From a virus, in IMG/VR virus record IMGVR_UViG_3300032053_000039, positions 1-64,000 of that record: DNA of 64,000 nt; one strand, 5' to 3'. The notes beneath the pieces were generated by a model that was given only the letters and a program-made list of their open reading frames with translations, ran no database searches and was not told the origin of the DNA. Both the position numbers and the translations under genes were made by a program. Below are positions 15,505-24,897 of the stretch, one piece after another (positions within the stretch are counted from its first letter, which is position 1; each line of letters opens with the position of its first letter).

Positions 15505-16889
15505 TACTTTATTTTAATATCCTTATATAACTCTCCTACGAATTGGGGATTTCCTTTAAAGAATTCTACCAGTTTATTCATACCTTGGAATGTCTCCCCT
15601 TTAGTTTTATAATAAGGACCTGCTCGCTCTATAAGATTTTTTATAACTCCGAGAGATACTATCTCAGCAATATGATCTATTCCTATAGGGAAAGAAGTTC
15701 CCGGCCTGAAATAATAATCATAGGTGAACATGTCACCAGGAGCATTAAGTTTGTTTTTATCAGCACGGATTCGTATTTTTTGACCATAGAAGTTGTCTTG
15801 AAATTTAGCTTCTGTTCCATCTTCCTTTAACCAGCATTCTCTTTTCACTTCAATAATAGAAGCGCTATGATGCCCTACTGCATTTCCACCACTAAATGAA
15901 TCAGGACCTGCGTGAAATGCTGTAAGGTTGGATCGTACCTGCGACAATATAAATAATGTTGGCTTGTATGCTTCTAATTCATCTTCCATATCGGTAGGTG
16001 CAAAAGAGGATACAACATACCGCATAAGCTTTCCATTTGCTTTAGCCTCACTTCCCATATCAGCTTGACCTGCTTCTCTTTCTCGTATATAGCGAGGAAC
16101 AGCTCCTTGAAGAGAATCCCAAACAACAATGTCAACACCACGTTCCTTTATAATAGGTCTTAAAAGTTCTACACCTTCTTCAGTATCTTCTGGCTGCGCT
16201 ACCATAAGCCTTTCTGGAATGATACCACAGGCTATTAAATAATCCTGAGTTGCCATTTGTATCACTTCCTGTTCTTGTACAGTAAGCTTCTTGACCCATT
16301 TCTCTTTTTCTTTTACCATCTTTTTTTCATCATCAGAAAGAGTAACTTTCTCTTTAAGATCTTCTATTTCTGCTACAATGGTGTTGTAATCAAGTTCATC
16401 AACTTCTCGTTCTCCATAATCAGTGGTTTGAATTATTCTTTTCACTTTTATTATTCGAGGATCTTCCATTTGTAAATTATCTTCATAATCCACAAACAAT
16501 ACTTTTTTAGGTTCTGGTTTTTTACATTCACATACAGGAATAAGAAGCATATATTTTAATATAGCAGTCCATCGATCTTCTATAGAAGCTTCATAAAACT
16601 CAGGAAGAACACCTCGGCACACTCTACAACATCTTTGAGCAAACGCAGTTGTTTGATTGATCAAAGCGTTCTTACCACTCGAACGCGATCCAAAAATCAT
16701 TATTATTCTTTTGTATGCAAATCCTCCTCCGGTGAGTTCATCTACAGAAAAAGATCCGGAAAAATATCTTTTAAGATATACTGACTTGGCTTTATCCAAA
16801 GTCGTTATCTTATTTGTTTTATACTTTTTATTTATCTCTAAAATACTGGCTGGTAATTCAAACATAAAATCCTCCCTTATTTTGTCCAT
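15504..16889 (-). CDS. RecA-like recombinase with a cysteine-cluster insertion
   Basis: Walker A at residues 67-74 is GSRSSGKN. A Walker B-like strand (DIVVWDSLQGAV) and an L2-like region (FSGGNAVGHHSASIIEVKR) follow, giving a RecA/UvsX fold of usual size. It would drive strand exchange in recombination-dependent replication with RuvC, SbcCD and the SF2 helicase. After the P-loop helix an insertion contains C87, C88, C91, C120 and C122 (CRVC...CEC), a possible zinc site. The Walker A Thr is Asn. The ATG follows GGGAGGATTTT; the start lies 13 bp inside the polymerase gene. Confidence 0.85.
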   Translation of the reverse strand: MDKIREDFMFELPASILEINKKYKTNKITTLDKAKSVYLKRYFSGSFSVDELTGGGFAYKRIIMIFGSRSSGKNALINQTTAFAQRCCRVCRGVLPEFYEASIEDRWTAILKYMLLIPVCECKKPEPKKVLFVDYEDNLQMEDPRIIKVKRIIQTTDYGEREVDELDYNTIVAEIEDLKEKVTLSDDEKKMVKEKEKWVKKLTVQEQEVIQMATQDYLIACGIIPERLMVAQPEDTEEGVELLRPIIKERGVDIVVWDSLQGAVPRYIREREAGQADMGSEAKANGKLMRYVVSSFAPTDMEDELEAYKPTLFILSQVRSNLTAFHAGPDSFSGGNAVGHHSASIIEVKRECWLKEDGTEAKFQDNFYGQKIRIRADKNKLNAPGDMFTYDYYFRPGTSFPIGIDHIAEIVSLGVIKNLIERAGPYYKTKGETFQGMNKLVEFFKGNPQFVGELYKDIKIK

Positions 16890-19800
16890 ACTTCTTGAAT
16901 ATCTACATCCACCTTAAGTGGCATGGTTACTTTTGGAATATTCTCGGTCATACATTTTACAAATACAGGAGATAACTCCTCTACATACTTATCAGGGCTT
17001 TCTATTAAGATACTATCATGAATAGTTCCTACAAGCATTGTTCTATACTGAGGATTTTTTTCTATCCACTCCTGACATCTTGAAATTCCCATAGCGGTTA
17101 TATCATTAGCAGAGCTTTGAATTTTTGTGTTTGTTGCCTGCCGCAGAGCTTTTCCTTTTTCTATATCATTACTACTAAGTGCTTTTGAAAGATATCTTTT
17201 TCTTCCATAAAGAGTTTCTACATATCCGTACTGCTGAACGAATATTTCGTTATCATGTATAAATTTTTTAACATTTGGATAGGTACTGAAGAATTTATTC
17301 ATAAAGTTAAGCGCAGCTATCTCTGTTATTCCTAAATCTTCTGCAAGAGATCGAGCCTGTAGACCAAAAATTATTCCAAAATTTATTGCTTTCGCTGAAG
17401 ATCTTAATTTCTCATGTTCTGGTTTTTTCTTATCAAAAGAATCAAAAGGTACTCCAAACATTACACATGCAGTATAAGTATGAAAATCATGTCCGGATGC
17501 AAAAGCTTTTATCATACTAGTATCATCAGACATCATTGCAAGAACACGAAGCTCTATCTGTGAATTATGACTTACAAACCCATTTGCTATGTAGCTGTGT
17601 GTTTCTTCTACTTCTATATCATATGTCTCAGCAGGGCTTATTTTTTTTATATTAGATATTTTACAATATACTTGGTTCCATTCTGATATTTTGTGTAATC
17701 CAAGATCTTTATATATTTCAGGGTAGTCTTTTTTTATGAGATCAGAAGTATACTTGGATACAGATCCTTTCCTATTTCTAGTATTTTTTAATAAATTTAT
17801 ATTAGTATACTTTTTTGATTTATTTGTTAAATTAGGATGATTTCCATAAACAGGACTTGCATCAGAACTTTTAAGTATACTTAATAATTTTAATTTTTTT
17901 CTTTTACTAATAAATCCTATTTTTTCATAGAATACTTTAGTCCAATGAGACTTTATATCAAGTATATATACTGTAAATTTATATCCCCGAATTTCATGGT
18001 TTTGTTTTCTCTTTTTAGCTATAATTCCTAAAGATAATAATAATAAATGAACATCGTCTATTAATGATTCCTCAACAGAGGAACATCGAATTCTATCATC
18101 AACAGATCCATCAGTTTCAAAATATCCACGAAGCCAGGAAGATATTAAATCCTCGTTGGATTGAAAAAGAAAAGAAGGAACCCGTTTTTTAGATATACCC
18201 AAATTATTAAATACTTTTATTAAGGGCTTTGAATTAAAATTCATTGCAACAGCACCACGTCTCTCTTTGCATATACTACAAGATTCTCCAAATTGCTTGT
18301 GTAGTATATTCTCTATGTAATTTATAACATCTTTATCTTTAACACAAATGTGCCATTGTATTGTTGTCTTTCGACAATTGCTTTCAAGAGTTGTACCATT
18401 ACCACTAAGGACTCCAAAAAACTCACATAAAGAATTATTTATAAAATTAGGATATTTTTTTAATATTTTATTACTAGCATGTGTATATTCTATTTTTGGC
18501 AAAGGTATCTTGTTTTTATTGTTTAAATGAAAGGGTTGTAATGCTATAAAATCATTTTCAAAATCTAAATTTTTTAAATTTTTCCAAACATAATTTCCAT
18601 GAATATCTATAACACGAATTCTATGAAGATCTGTCATTTTTATTTTATATCCTAGCTCCGTTGTAACCTCATATACTTCCTTAACACCTTGTTTAAAGAC
18701 ATTTAGTACTTTTTTTAGAGATCCATCCTCTTGAATAACTTTTTCATTTTTTTTTAAATATTGTATTTCCTTAAGTCCTGTTTCTGTAGCAACTAGGGTA
18801 TCTCCAACAAGGCATTGGTCCAAGCAAATAAGTTTATTACCTCTTTCAGCACGAACCATATTTCTTATTTTATTATCTCTAGGTATTGTATGAAGAAAGC
18901 AGCTTGCTCTTCCTGTTGCTGTTAACTGATAATAACTCGGGTGTACCCTATGAGTAAGTTTGTCTGCTTTATTCATAAAGCCCACTAAATATGTAGAGTT
19001 CTGTTTTGACAAAGTTCTGTATTCTAATATACTTTTCAATATCGGTTTTTGATTACTAAAGAATGTTATTGCTTCTTCATCTCCTGCAGGATTTCTACCC
19101 TTTTTAGTAACATAGTTTTTATTAGGCTCAAGACCTAAAACATTGTACATTAGGTTACTTATCTCTTTTGAAGAGTTAAGATTTAACTCGTATCCAACTT
19201 TATTAAATATCTTAATTTTTATCTTTTCGATCTCTTCTTTGTTTTGACGAGCTACCTTATCCATATATTTAAAGTCTAATCGTATTCCATTCAGAGTCAT
19301 GTGTATTAAAGAATAGCAGTATTTCATAATAATATTATAAAACACATCTCGATATTCTGAATCTATCTTAGGCTTCATTATCTTATAAAGTCTATAGGTA
19401 ATATCAGAATCCATCGCTGAGTAATATTGCAAAGGAGTAAGATTTAATTCTTTTAACTTTTCTTTTCTTTTAGTTTCTATTTGGGTTCTTAATCCAAGAA
19501 GATACTTATCATATTCTGTAATAACCCCTTTTTCAGAAGATTCAAAATCATCTGGATTCCATAATTGCCCTTGTACTTCTACAGCATCTTCTTTAGCCTG
19601 ATATTTTCCTATTCCTCCGAAAGATGCGAGGATGTCTTTATATCCTCCTTCGTTGGTCATTATCCAGGATAAAGTTTCCAGCTTATAAAGAGAATTTCCA
19701 ACATCTCCTTCCGAACTCATATTTAAAGTATGGTACGCTAACATTGTATCAAACAAAACTCCATTTACTTTGAATCCTAATTGCATAAGAAAACTCAAAT

Positions 19801-20629
19801 CAAAGGAGATATTATGGCCAACTTTTTCATTATTGGAAGTCATACTCTTTCTAAAAAGATCTTCAAATTCGAGGATATTATTCCATTGTATGTGAACGCC
19901 TTGACCAACAGTATGACAAAAAGATATATCAGTTATTTTATCTTCTCTGTGATTAAATCCCCGGGTTTCTAAGTCAAATGCAAAGGAAGGAACTTCTATA
20001 AGTTCTTCAAGATACTTTTTTATATCTACAGGATCTTCTAAAGTTCGAGCATTTGCTTTCATTTTTCTTTGTGGAGGAAGATCTATAATCTGTTTTGCCA
20101 GAATAAGATCATTTACAAAGTGTTGGTATAGTAACCTATCTTGTGTTCTCATTAGATATGCTGGATGATATGTAGGAATAATTACTGTATCTAACTCAGG
20201 AAAATACATTTTTTTACCACGAGCACTTTCAATAGTTAGTCCTATCTTTATGAGTTGCTGAAGAGCTATCTTTCCGATTGTTATTATAACTTTCGGTTTC
20301 ATTTTATTTATGAGTTCTATGGTAAATGCTCTACAACAATCTATTTCTTTTGGAGTAGGAGTTCGATTATTTCCAGACTCGTCTATGGGATGACACCGAA
20401 TTGCATTGCTGATAAAGCAATTTATACCTATCTGATCTAAATAATGTTGAAGCATTTTTCCAGAAGCACCTACAAAGGGCATTCCCGCATCTGCTTCTGC
20501 CTGTCCTAAAGCTTCTCCAAGAAGAAGGACTCCCGAATTAATATCTCCTCTTCCAACAACATGAACACTCTTGGAAGTTCTCCACATGTTACATTTTTGG
20601 CAGAGATAGTTATTTGTAGTATATTCCAT
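16877..20629 (-). CDS. polA: Uracil-DNA glycosylase/DNA polymerase I fusion, intein-containing
   Basis: Three parts are visible. Residues 1-185 are a family-4-like UDG domain: GEALGQAEADAGMPFVG, NAIRCHP, TYHPAYL, and four cysteines (10, 13, 79 and 98 or 99) placed as in the 4Fe-4S class. Residues 210-420 are a 3'-5' exonuclease (FDLETRG, HNISFDLS, YSAMDSD). The rest is a family A polymerase: motif A LDQ|SQIELR, motif B RSSAKAINFG, motif C GTIHDS. Extein length is 833 aa. The glycosylase may scan or recognise uracil during synthesis. TAATG overlap with the ruvC-like gene. Confidence 0.92.
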   Translation of the reverse strand: MEYTTNNYLCQKCNMWRTSKSVHVVGRGDINSGVLLLGEALGQAEADAGMPFVGASGKMLQHYLDQIGINCFISNAIRCHPIDESGNNRTPTPKEIDCCRAFTIELINKMKPKVIITIGKIALQQLIKIGLTIESARGKKMYFPELDTVIIPTYHPAYLMRTQDRLLYQHFVNDLILAKQIIDLPPQRKMKANARTLEDPVDIKKYLEELIEVPSFAFDLETRGFNHREDKITDISFCHTVGQGVHIQWNNILEFEDLFRKSMTSNNEKVGHNISFDLSFLMQLGFKVNGVLFDTMLAYHTLNMSSEGDVGNSLYKLETLSWIMTNEGGYKDILASFGGIGKYQAKEDAVEVQGQLWNPDDFESSEKGVITEYDKYLLGLRTQIETKRKEKLKELNLTPLQYYSAMDSDITYRLYKIMKPKIDSEYRDVFYNIIMKYCYSLIHMTLNGIRLDFKYMDKVARQNKEEIEKIKIKIFNKVGYELNLNSSKEISNLMYNVLGLEPNKNYVTKKGRNPAGDEEAITFFSNQKPILKSILEYRTLSKQNSTYLVGFMNKADKLTHRVHPSYYQLTATGRASCFLHTIPRDNKIRNMVRAERGNKLICLDQCLVGDTLVATETGLKEIQYLKKNEKVIQEDGSLKKVLNVFKQGVKEVYEVTTELGYKIKMTDLHRIRVIDIHGNYVWKNLKNLDFENDFIALQPFHLNNKNKIPLPKIEYTHASNKILKKYPNFINNSLCEFFGVLSGNGTTLESNCRKTTIQWHICVKDKDVINYIENILHKQFGESCSICKERRGAVAMNFNSKPLIKVFNNLGISKKRVPSFLFQSNEDLISSWLRGYFETDGSVDDRIRCSSVEESLIDDVHLLLLSLGIIAKKRKQNHEIRGYKFTVYILDIKSHWTKVFYEKIGFISKRKKLKLLSILKSSDASPVYGNHPNLTNKSKKYTNINLLKNTRNRKGSVSKYTSDLIKKDYPEIYKDLGLHKISEWNQVYCKISNIKKISPAETYDIEVEETHSYIANGFVSHNSQIELRVLAMMSDDTSMIKAFASGHDFHTYTACVMFGVPFDSFDKKKPEHEKLRSSAKAINFGIIFGLQARSLAEDLGITEIAALNFMNKFFSTYPNVKKFIHDNEIFVQQYGYVETLYGRKRYLSKALSSNDIEKGKALRQATNTKIQSSANDITAMGISRCQEWIEKNPQYRTMLVGTIHDSILIESPDKYVEELSPVFVKCMTENIPKVTMPLKVDVDIQEVWTK
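17564..18814 (-). other. Intein 4 in PolA motif A (LAGLIDADG type), 417 aa
   Basis: Cys606 (CLVGDTLVAT) to Asn1022 (NGFVSHN), with Ser1023 of the polymerase motif A as +1 residue. Endonuclease motifs are FFGVLSGNG and LRGYFETDG. The first has Asn where the catalytic Asp/Glu is expected, so cleavage activity may be lost. The C-terminal splicing block (HSYIANGFVSHN) closely resembles that of the first ribonucleotide reductase intein. Confidence 0.9.
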
Positions 20630-21180
20630 TATATAAGATTTTCTTTTTTATTTGTTTTTACTAAGTTGTTCAAGACATCGATCTGGTATTTTTTTAAATC
20701 TATTTTTTTTGGTTTCTTTTCTAAGAAGATATTATAGTAATCATGAGCTATTCGTGCCATAGAGTACGCATCTGCAATATTATCGTCTCTAAGCTCTACT
20801 CCAAAATTTTTAAATAGATCGAGAATCAGAACACCTTTTATTTTCTCTTTTGCTGATCCTGATATAAATTTCTTTGCAGAGAGAGGAGAAATACCTATAG
20901 ATTTTATACCCATTTTAAATAAGTGTAGTTTTAATACACCATTAAGCTCTCCGATATTAAAAAGATGTCCTTCAGCTCGAAAAGCGGGAGTCTCAATTCC
21001 TGCTAACTTTATAGTATTTTTAAACGGTTCAAGGGTTTTTAAAAATATTTCTTCAATGAATAATAATCTTTCAGTATCTTTAGCCTCAACATGAAGGACT
21101 TTCTTTTCTAATATAGTATATTTCTCATCTATAATAACAAGTCCAGTTCCGGTTAATGACATATCAAGGCCAAGATACAT
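20629..21180 (-). CDS. ruvC: RuvC-like Holliday-junction resolvase
   Basis: RNase H-fold pattern with GLDMSLTGTGL (Asp6), IETPAF (Glu63) and a C-terminal acidic cluster DDNIADAYSMA (Asp132/133 and Asp137). The middle helix region FISGSAKEKIKG fits the RuvC DNA-binding segment, and 183 aa is a typical size. It would resolve branched replication intermediates before packaging. It overlaps the polymerase start as TAATG. Confidence 0.85.
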   Translation of the reverse strand: MYLGLDMSLTGTGLVIIDEKYTILEKKVLHVEAKDTERLLFIEEIFLKTLEPFKNTIKLAGIETPAFRAEGHLFNIGELNGVLKLHLFKMGIKSIGISPLSAKKFISGSAKEKIKGVLILDLFKNFGVELRDDNIADAYSMARIAHDYYNIFLEKKPKKIDLKKYQIDVLNNLVKTNKKENLI

Positions 21181-21201
21181 AAAGACCTTCCTTAATTTAT
21201 C

Positions 21202-22389
21202 TTAGGACACCGTATACTTAGCTTGGCAAAATGGGCATACCGTGGCTTTAGAAGAAATCAAGTTATTGCAAACAGCGCAAGGTTCCATAAGAACTGTATT
21301 ACAATTTGGACACTTTGTTGTACCTTGCGGTACAAGTGCCTTACAATTAAAGCAAGGAATAGCTTGAGGAGCAACTGCAAGAACTCTTCGTGGAGGTTCT
21401 TGACTTGGAGAAGCCATAGGAATAGCACTATCGTCAAATGGGAGAGGTTGTTGATTATTTGGCTGCATTGCTGCAGGAGGAGGAGTCATAACATTTATGT
21501 ATCCCTGAGGAGGTACTTCTATGTTTGTATTCATAGATTTTTGTTGGCTTTGTCTTTCTTGCCATTGTGCATTTTCTGATGCTGCTTGTTTTTCAAACTC
21601 AGCATAGAAATTAGTTCCCATAGCAATATCCATTCTTTTTATTTTAGTTGGAATGTGCTTCAAACAATAGAATGCTGATGATAGTTTTATAATAGTCTTT
21701 AAATCATTTCTTTTATAAAGTTTTTCTTCCTCTTTAATAAATCCAGCAACAACATGAGGAACATTTACTCCTGCTTTTCGTATATCAGGAGTAGTGTTTT
21801 TTCCAGTACCTTCTTTTGTATAATTTACATCATACTCACTGAAGTCTCCATCATCATCTACACATTTTTTAAGAGAGGACATAGCTCTTTGACCTAAACG
21901 AACTATTTTAGTACTTTTTTCCTTTTGACACCAAACAACAGAAGTATTCTCAATAACTTCAGGATTTCTGTGAATAACATTGTAAATAAACTCAAGTTTA
22001 GGTCTAGCTGTTGCAGGAGCACCGTAGGCAGGATTCCAATACTCTGTCATTATCTTATAAAGATCAGGGTCTTTTACTTGGTATGTAGATACTTTTCCAA
22101 ATTGACCTTTTTTTGTTTCAAAGAATCCACCATCAAAGTATCTGTTACGATCACCAAACATTCTTCCAAGAAGGCTAACTCCTTCAAACTCATTCTCAGC
22201 AATAAATGGTCTGATCTTGTCATCATCACAAAGAACCCAAGATATGTAATACCCTATAAAAGAATCAGGCCCATCTATGAATCGCAAAACAGCAGAATTA
22301 CCTGGAGTAACTCTCACTTCTTTTGCATATTCTTTCTCATAAGTATTGTCATTAGAAAGATTACCAGTAACTTCATCAAATTTTCCCAT
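21202..22389 (-). CDS. Putative single-stranded DNA-binding protein with C-terminal zinc ribbons
   Basis: 395 aa in three parts: a folded N-terminal region (residues 20-250, with VTPGNSAVLRFIDG and aromatic-rich strands), a Pro/Gln-rich linker (about 285-340), and two C-terminal zinc ribbons with four CxxC pairs (CFNC, CPNC, CAVC, CPFC). Position beside ruvC and polA and the linker-plus-tail design suggest an ssDNA-binding scaffold like T4 gp32. This is inference from context; the N-terminal fold is not recognised. The SD is AAGGAGACTGCT. Confidence 0.45.
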   Translation of the reverse strand: MGKFDEVTGNLSNDNTYEKEYAKEVRVTPGNSAVLRFIDGPDSFIGYYISWVLCDDDKIRPFIAENEFEGVSLLGRMFGDRNRYFDGGFFETKKGQFGKVSTYQVKDPDLYKIMTEYWNPAYGAPATARPKLEFIYNVIHRNPEVIENTSVVWCQKEKSTKIVRLGQRAMSSLKKCVDDDGDFSEYDVNYTKEGTGKNTTPDIRKAGVNVPHVVAGFIKEEEKLYKRNDLKTIIKLSSAFYCLKHIPTKIKRMDIAMGTNFYAEFEKQAASENAQWQERQSQQKSMNTNIEVPPQGYINVMTPPPAAMQPNNQQPLPFDDSAIPMASPSQEPPRRVLAVAPQAIPCFNCKALVPQGTTKCPNCNTVLMEPCAVCNNLISSKATVCPFCQAKYTVS

Positions 22390-22418
22390 AGCAGTCTCCT
22401 TAATATAATATTTAAGTT

Positions 22419-22440
22419 CAATAAATTCTTAGATTTATTG
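22419..22440. other. Perfect 8-bp hairpin between genes
   Basis: CAATAAAT and ATTTATTG flank a 6-nt loop in the 55-bp gap before the SSB-like gene. No U-run follows on the minus strand, so it is not a typical terminator. It may be an mRNA end or processing structure. Confidence 0.35.
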
Positions 22441-22444
22441 GTAT

Positions 22445-22954
22445 TTACGAAGGTTTTCCAGCTGCAATGTTATAGTCCTTAAGAGCATGCAACTTAAATC
22501 CATAATTTTCTAATCCAGAAACAACTCTTTTTACAAGGCCGAGCTTATATGTCTCTGTTCTTAGAAGATTACTATATTGTTCATATTCTTTTTCAAAATG
22601 AACTTTTATAAAATTCTCTTTCTCTTTTTCTGTTCTTTTTTCAGACTTTCCTAGAGGTGGGAGTATAGCATTAATTTCAAAATATTTTTTAGCTTGCCAC
22701 ATATTGAACTCATCTTCAAGTTGCTGGACAACTTGATTTTGAGATTCATAAATCATTCCATAGACAAACAACTTTCTAGAGATTTCATTTATCTCTAGCA
22801 TAATATCACGAAGATTTGTATAATTTTCTAATTCTAGTTGCTGTGAATCGAAAACAACGGGGTTAATAGGCAGGTCTTTATAAGAAGTATTTTCCTTATA
22901 AAGTTTAAAAGTTTCGTTAATCGTGCCAAAAGACTTATAAATACTTTCGTCCAT
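22445..22954 (-). CDS. Hypothetical helical protein, 169 aa
   Basis: Mostly helical and acidic to neutral, with a likely coiled coil (NYTNLRDIMLEINEISRKLF) and a basic C-terminal half. First gene of the replication block, upstream of the SSB-like gene. No family recognised. Confidence 0.65.
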   Translation of the reverse strand: MDESIYKSFGTINETFKLYKENTSYKDLPINPVVFDSQQLELENYTNLRDIMLEINEISRKLFVYGMIYESQNQVVQQLEDEFNMWQAKKYFEINAILPPLGKSEKRTEKEKENFIKVHFEKEYEQYSNLLRTETYKLGLVKRVVSGLENYGFKLHALKDYNIAAGKPS

Positions 22955-23051
22955 AATAATTCCTCATTCTCATTCTTTTTTTAAAATTCTTAGCTAAAAT
23001 GCTATTTTTATATTCTACAAATAAATATTCAAGGAACATCTAGATCATTTA

Positions 23052-23225
23052 CTATTTTGATTCTTTATACTCTTTCCACTCTTTTTCCAATACTCTTTGT
23101 ATTAGATCAGAGGCTCCAAAATTAAGTTTTCTGCACAAATCATCAAGTATTTTCTTGTGTTTCGGTAAAAGTGATATTGATATATTTTTGGCCTTTTTTT
23201 CATCAGAGAGTTTCAACCGACCCAT
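23052..23225 (-). CDS. Ribbon-helix-helix-like regulator, 57 aa
   Basis: ATG at 23225 and TAG at 23054-23052. NISISLLPKHKKILDDLCRK then FGASDLIQRVLEKEWKEYKE is a strand-helix-helix layout of the CopG/Arc type. It is preceded by a TTGACT promoter overlapped by a perfect 15-bp palindrome, so autoregulation is likely. It probably controls the replication block that begins at 22954. Confidence 0.7.
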   Translation of the reverse strand: MGRLKLSDEKKAKNISISLLPKHKKILDDLCRKLNFGASDLIQRVLEKEWKEYKESK

Positions 23226-23266
23226 ATAAATTTTTCTCTTTCCATGTATTTTTTTATGTCACTTCT

Positions 23267-23307
23267 ATGTTTTAAAAACATCTAATTATTATTAATAATT
23301 AAGTCAA
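23267..23307 (-). promoter_or_regulatory. Promoter with 15-bp palindromic operator
   Basis: Minus strand TTGACT (23307-23302), 17-bp spacer, TAGATG (23284-23279). ATGTTTT-A-AAAACAT at 23267-23281 is a perfect palindrome overlapping the -10. The same arrangement occurs at 11.63-11.67 kb. Confidence 0.55.
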
Positions 23308-23336
23308 CAAAAAATTAATAAATATTGTTAAAAAGC

Positions 23337-23369
23337 TAATAAGGGGAGAAGAAAAAACTCCCCTTATTA
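23337..23369 (-). terminator. Intrinsic terminator (minus strand)
   Basis: A 12-bp perfect stem TAATAAGGGGAG/CTCCCCTTATTA with a 9-nt loop is followed on the minus strand by GCTTTTT. It ends the transcript of the basic 53-residue gene just upstream and insulates the RHH promoter region. Confidence 0.8.
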
Positions 23370-23392
23370 AATTGGAGATCAAAGCGAGAAAA

Positions 23393-23554
23393 TTACTTAG
23401 TTTTTTTCTTTCTATTAGTTTGATCGTTTTTGAATTTTTCGTCTTTTTTAGGAAGAGCTGCCTTTCCTGGTTTACTCCCTTTACCGATGTCATATTTTTT
23501 GGGAGTTTCTTTTGAACCAATGGTTTTTTCTTTGTCTGTCTTCATCTTGGGCAT
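23393..23554 (-). CDS. Small highly basic protein, 53 aa
   Basis: ATG at 23554 after TCAGGAGAATTTGT; TAA at 23395-23393. Composition is extreme: about one third lysine, with TIGSKETPKKYDIGKG and a NRKKKTK end. It is probably disordered and may bind nucleic acid. A strong terminator follows 24 bp downstream. It was chosen over an overlapping, start-poor frame at 23299-23520 because of its Shine-Dalgarno and coding-like composition. Confidence 0.65.
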   Translation of the reverse strand: MPKMKTDKEKTIGSKETPKKYDIGKGSKPGKAALPKKDEKFKNDQTNRKKKTK

Positions 23555-23604
23555 ACAAATTCTCCTGATACGTTTATTATTTAAAATCTAAAAGATTTTA
23601 TTTT

Positions 23605-24894
23605 CTAATATCCTGCTATTTCTAATGTGGTAAAATCACCGTCAAGAAAAACAAAGTCTTTAAATGCAGGTATATAACAAAGAGATTTTTCGTACTCTTC
23701 ATATGCTATAATAACAGCTATTTCACCATCAATATCTATAAACATATTAGCATCTGGTTCCATCTTAGATGGTTTAAGTTCAAGGTAATTTATTAGGTTT
23801 TTTGGGAGTTCTATTTCATATCCCAAGTTAGTAAGGAAGACTCTTGACTTATTTTCAGTTTTCTCTAATTGAAACCCAATATATGTTTTTGGTATAGGTT
23901 GCAATATAAAAGGTTCTTGGAAGTAGAGGGAATCATCGACTAATCCAACAGGACGAATATCTTCTACCCAATCACTATCTTGTCCCGCTGTTTTTATCCA
24001 AGGGTTATAGGAAGCATATTCGTGAATATCTCCTTCAAGCTCTTTTAATAGTTCTCTTTCTTGTATTTCTTTTTTATTATCTTTTGTTTTGTAAACAAAA
24101 GGTAGTTTATAACTTCTTACATATTTATCAAGATCTGCTTGAGATAGTGTTGACCATCTATTTATTTTAAGATCTCTTAATTTCAAAAATAACAATCTTT
24201 TGTATTGATCTTTAATTTCATTACTAGCATGCATAGGAATACCAGGAGCATTGTCAGGTATTTCAGATTCTCCTCGAGGAGCATATACTCTTAAGCTACA
24301 GCCACAGTTAGAATGACTAAGGTAGATAATAGGTTTAGGGGGGCTATATCCTTTAACCCCTGCATGCATAATAGCTTCACTAATAAGATTTTCTACAGTG
24401 GTTCTTAGACCAAGGTTAGCGGTACAAATTGGCCATCCATTTACCTTATGACAATTATCATGTTTAAACTCAGGTCCTCGTATCCAACTAACGTCACTAT
24501 ACCCCACGGATTTTAAATATTCTAGTATCATAAAGGATCCATCCATATTTCCCTGCTTTTCTTCGGAAGGGAAATATTGATCGATGGCCAAAGATGGAGC
24601 GAATGTTTGTAGTACATAAAGTTCTCTTTTTTTCTTATCTGGAACTTTTTTAGGATATTCTGGTTTCTCTGGAGTTGGAGGAATAGGAGGTTCTGTTGGT
24701 GTTACTGGAGGAGATGGAGCAGTAACAGGAGCTAGAGGTTCCTCTCTTAACTCTTCGGAAGGGACAGGACGAGTAAGTATATTTGGGGTGAAAGGATTTG
24801 ATTCTACATCAGGGGCAAAAAATCCTTTTGGAAATAATTCTCCATAAGGAAATTGCATATCCTGTGGCTTTATAGGAGCAGCCTTTTTTATCAT
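23605..24894 (-). CDS. Hypothetical protein with Pro-rich linker, 429 aa
   Basis: The N-terminal 85 residues include a Pro/Thr-rich spacer (APVTAPSPPVTPTEPPIPP). The following domain contains NCHKVNGWPICTANLGLRTT and LSHSNCGCSLRVYAPRG, with paired cysteines that could bind metal. The C-terminal 150 residues are beta-rich. The domain order resembles a multidomain virion or cell-surface protein, but no family is recognised. It follows the nucleotidyltransferase-like gene by 3 bp. Confidence 0.65.
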   Translation of the reverse strand: MIKKAAPIKPQDMQFPYGELFPKGFFAPDVESNPFTPNILTRPVPSEELREEPLAPVTAPSPPVTPTEPPIPPTPEKPEYPKKVPDKKKRELYVLQTFAPSLAIDQYFPSEEKQGNMDGSFMILEYLKSVGYSDVSWIRGPEFKHDNCHKVNGWPICTANLGLRTTVENLISEAIMHAGVKGYSPPKPIIYLSHSNCGCSLRVYAPRGESEIPDNAPGIPMHASNEIKDQYKRLLFLKLRDLKINRWSTLSQADLDKYVRSYKLPFVYKTKDNKKEIQERELLKELEGDIHEYASYNPWIKTAGQDSDWVEDIRPVGLVDDSLYFQEPFILQPIPKTYIGFQLEKTENKSRVFLTNLGYEIELPKNLINYLELKPSKMEPDANMFIDIDGEIAVIIAYEEYEKSLCYIPAFKDFVFLDGDFTTLEIAGY

Positions 24895-24897
24895 TTA

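Noticed and set aside
23299-23520. A 73-codon open frame overlapping the terminator
   Set aside because: Runs through the terminator hairpin and overlaps the better-supported basic gene with SD at 23554; judged a shadow.
23582-23600. Hairpin TAAAATCT-AAA-AGATTTTA
   Set aside because: Low stability, no minus-strand U-tract.
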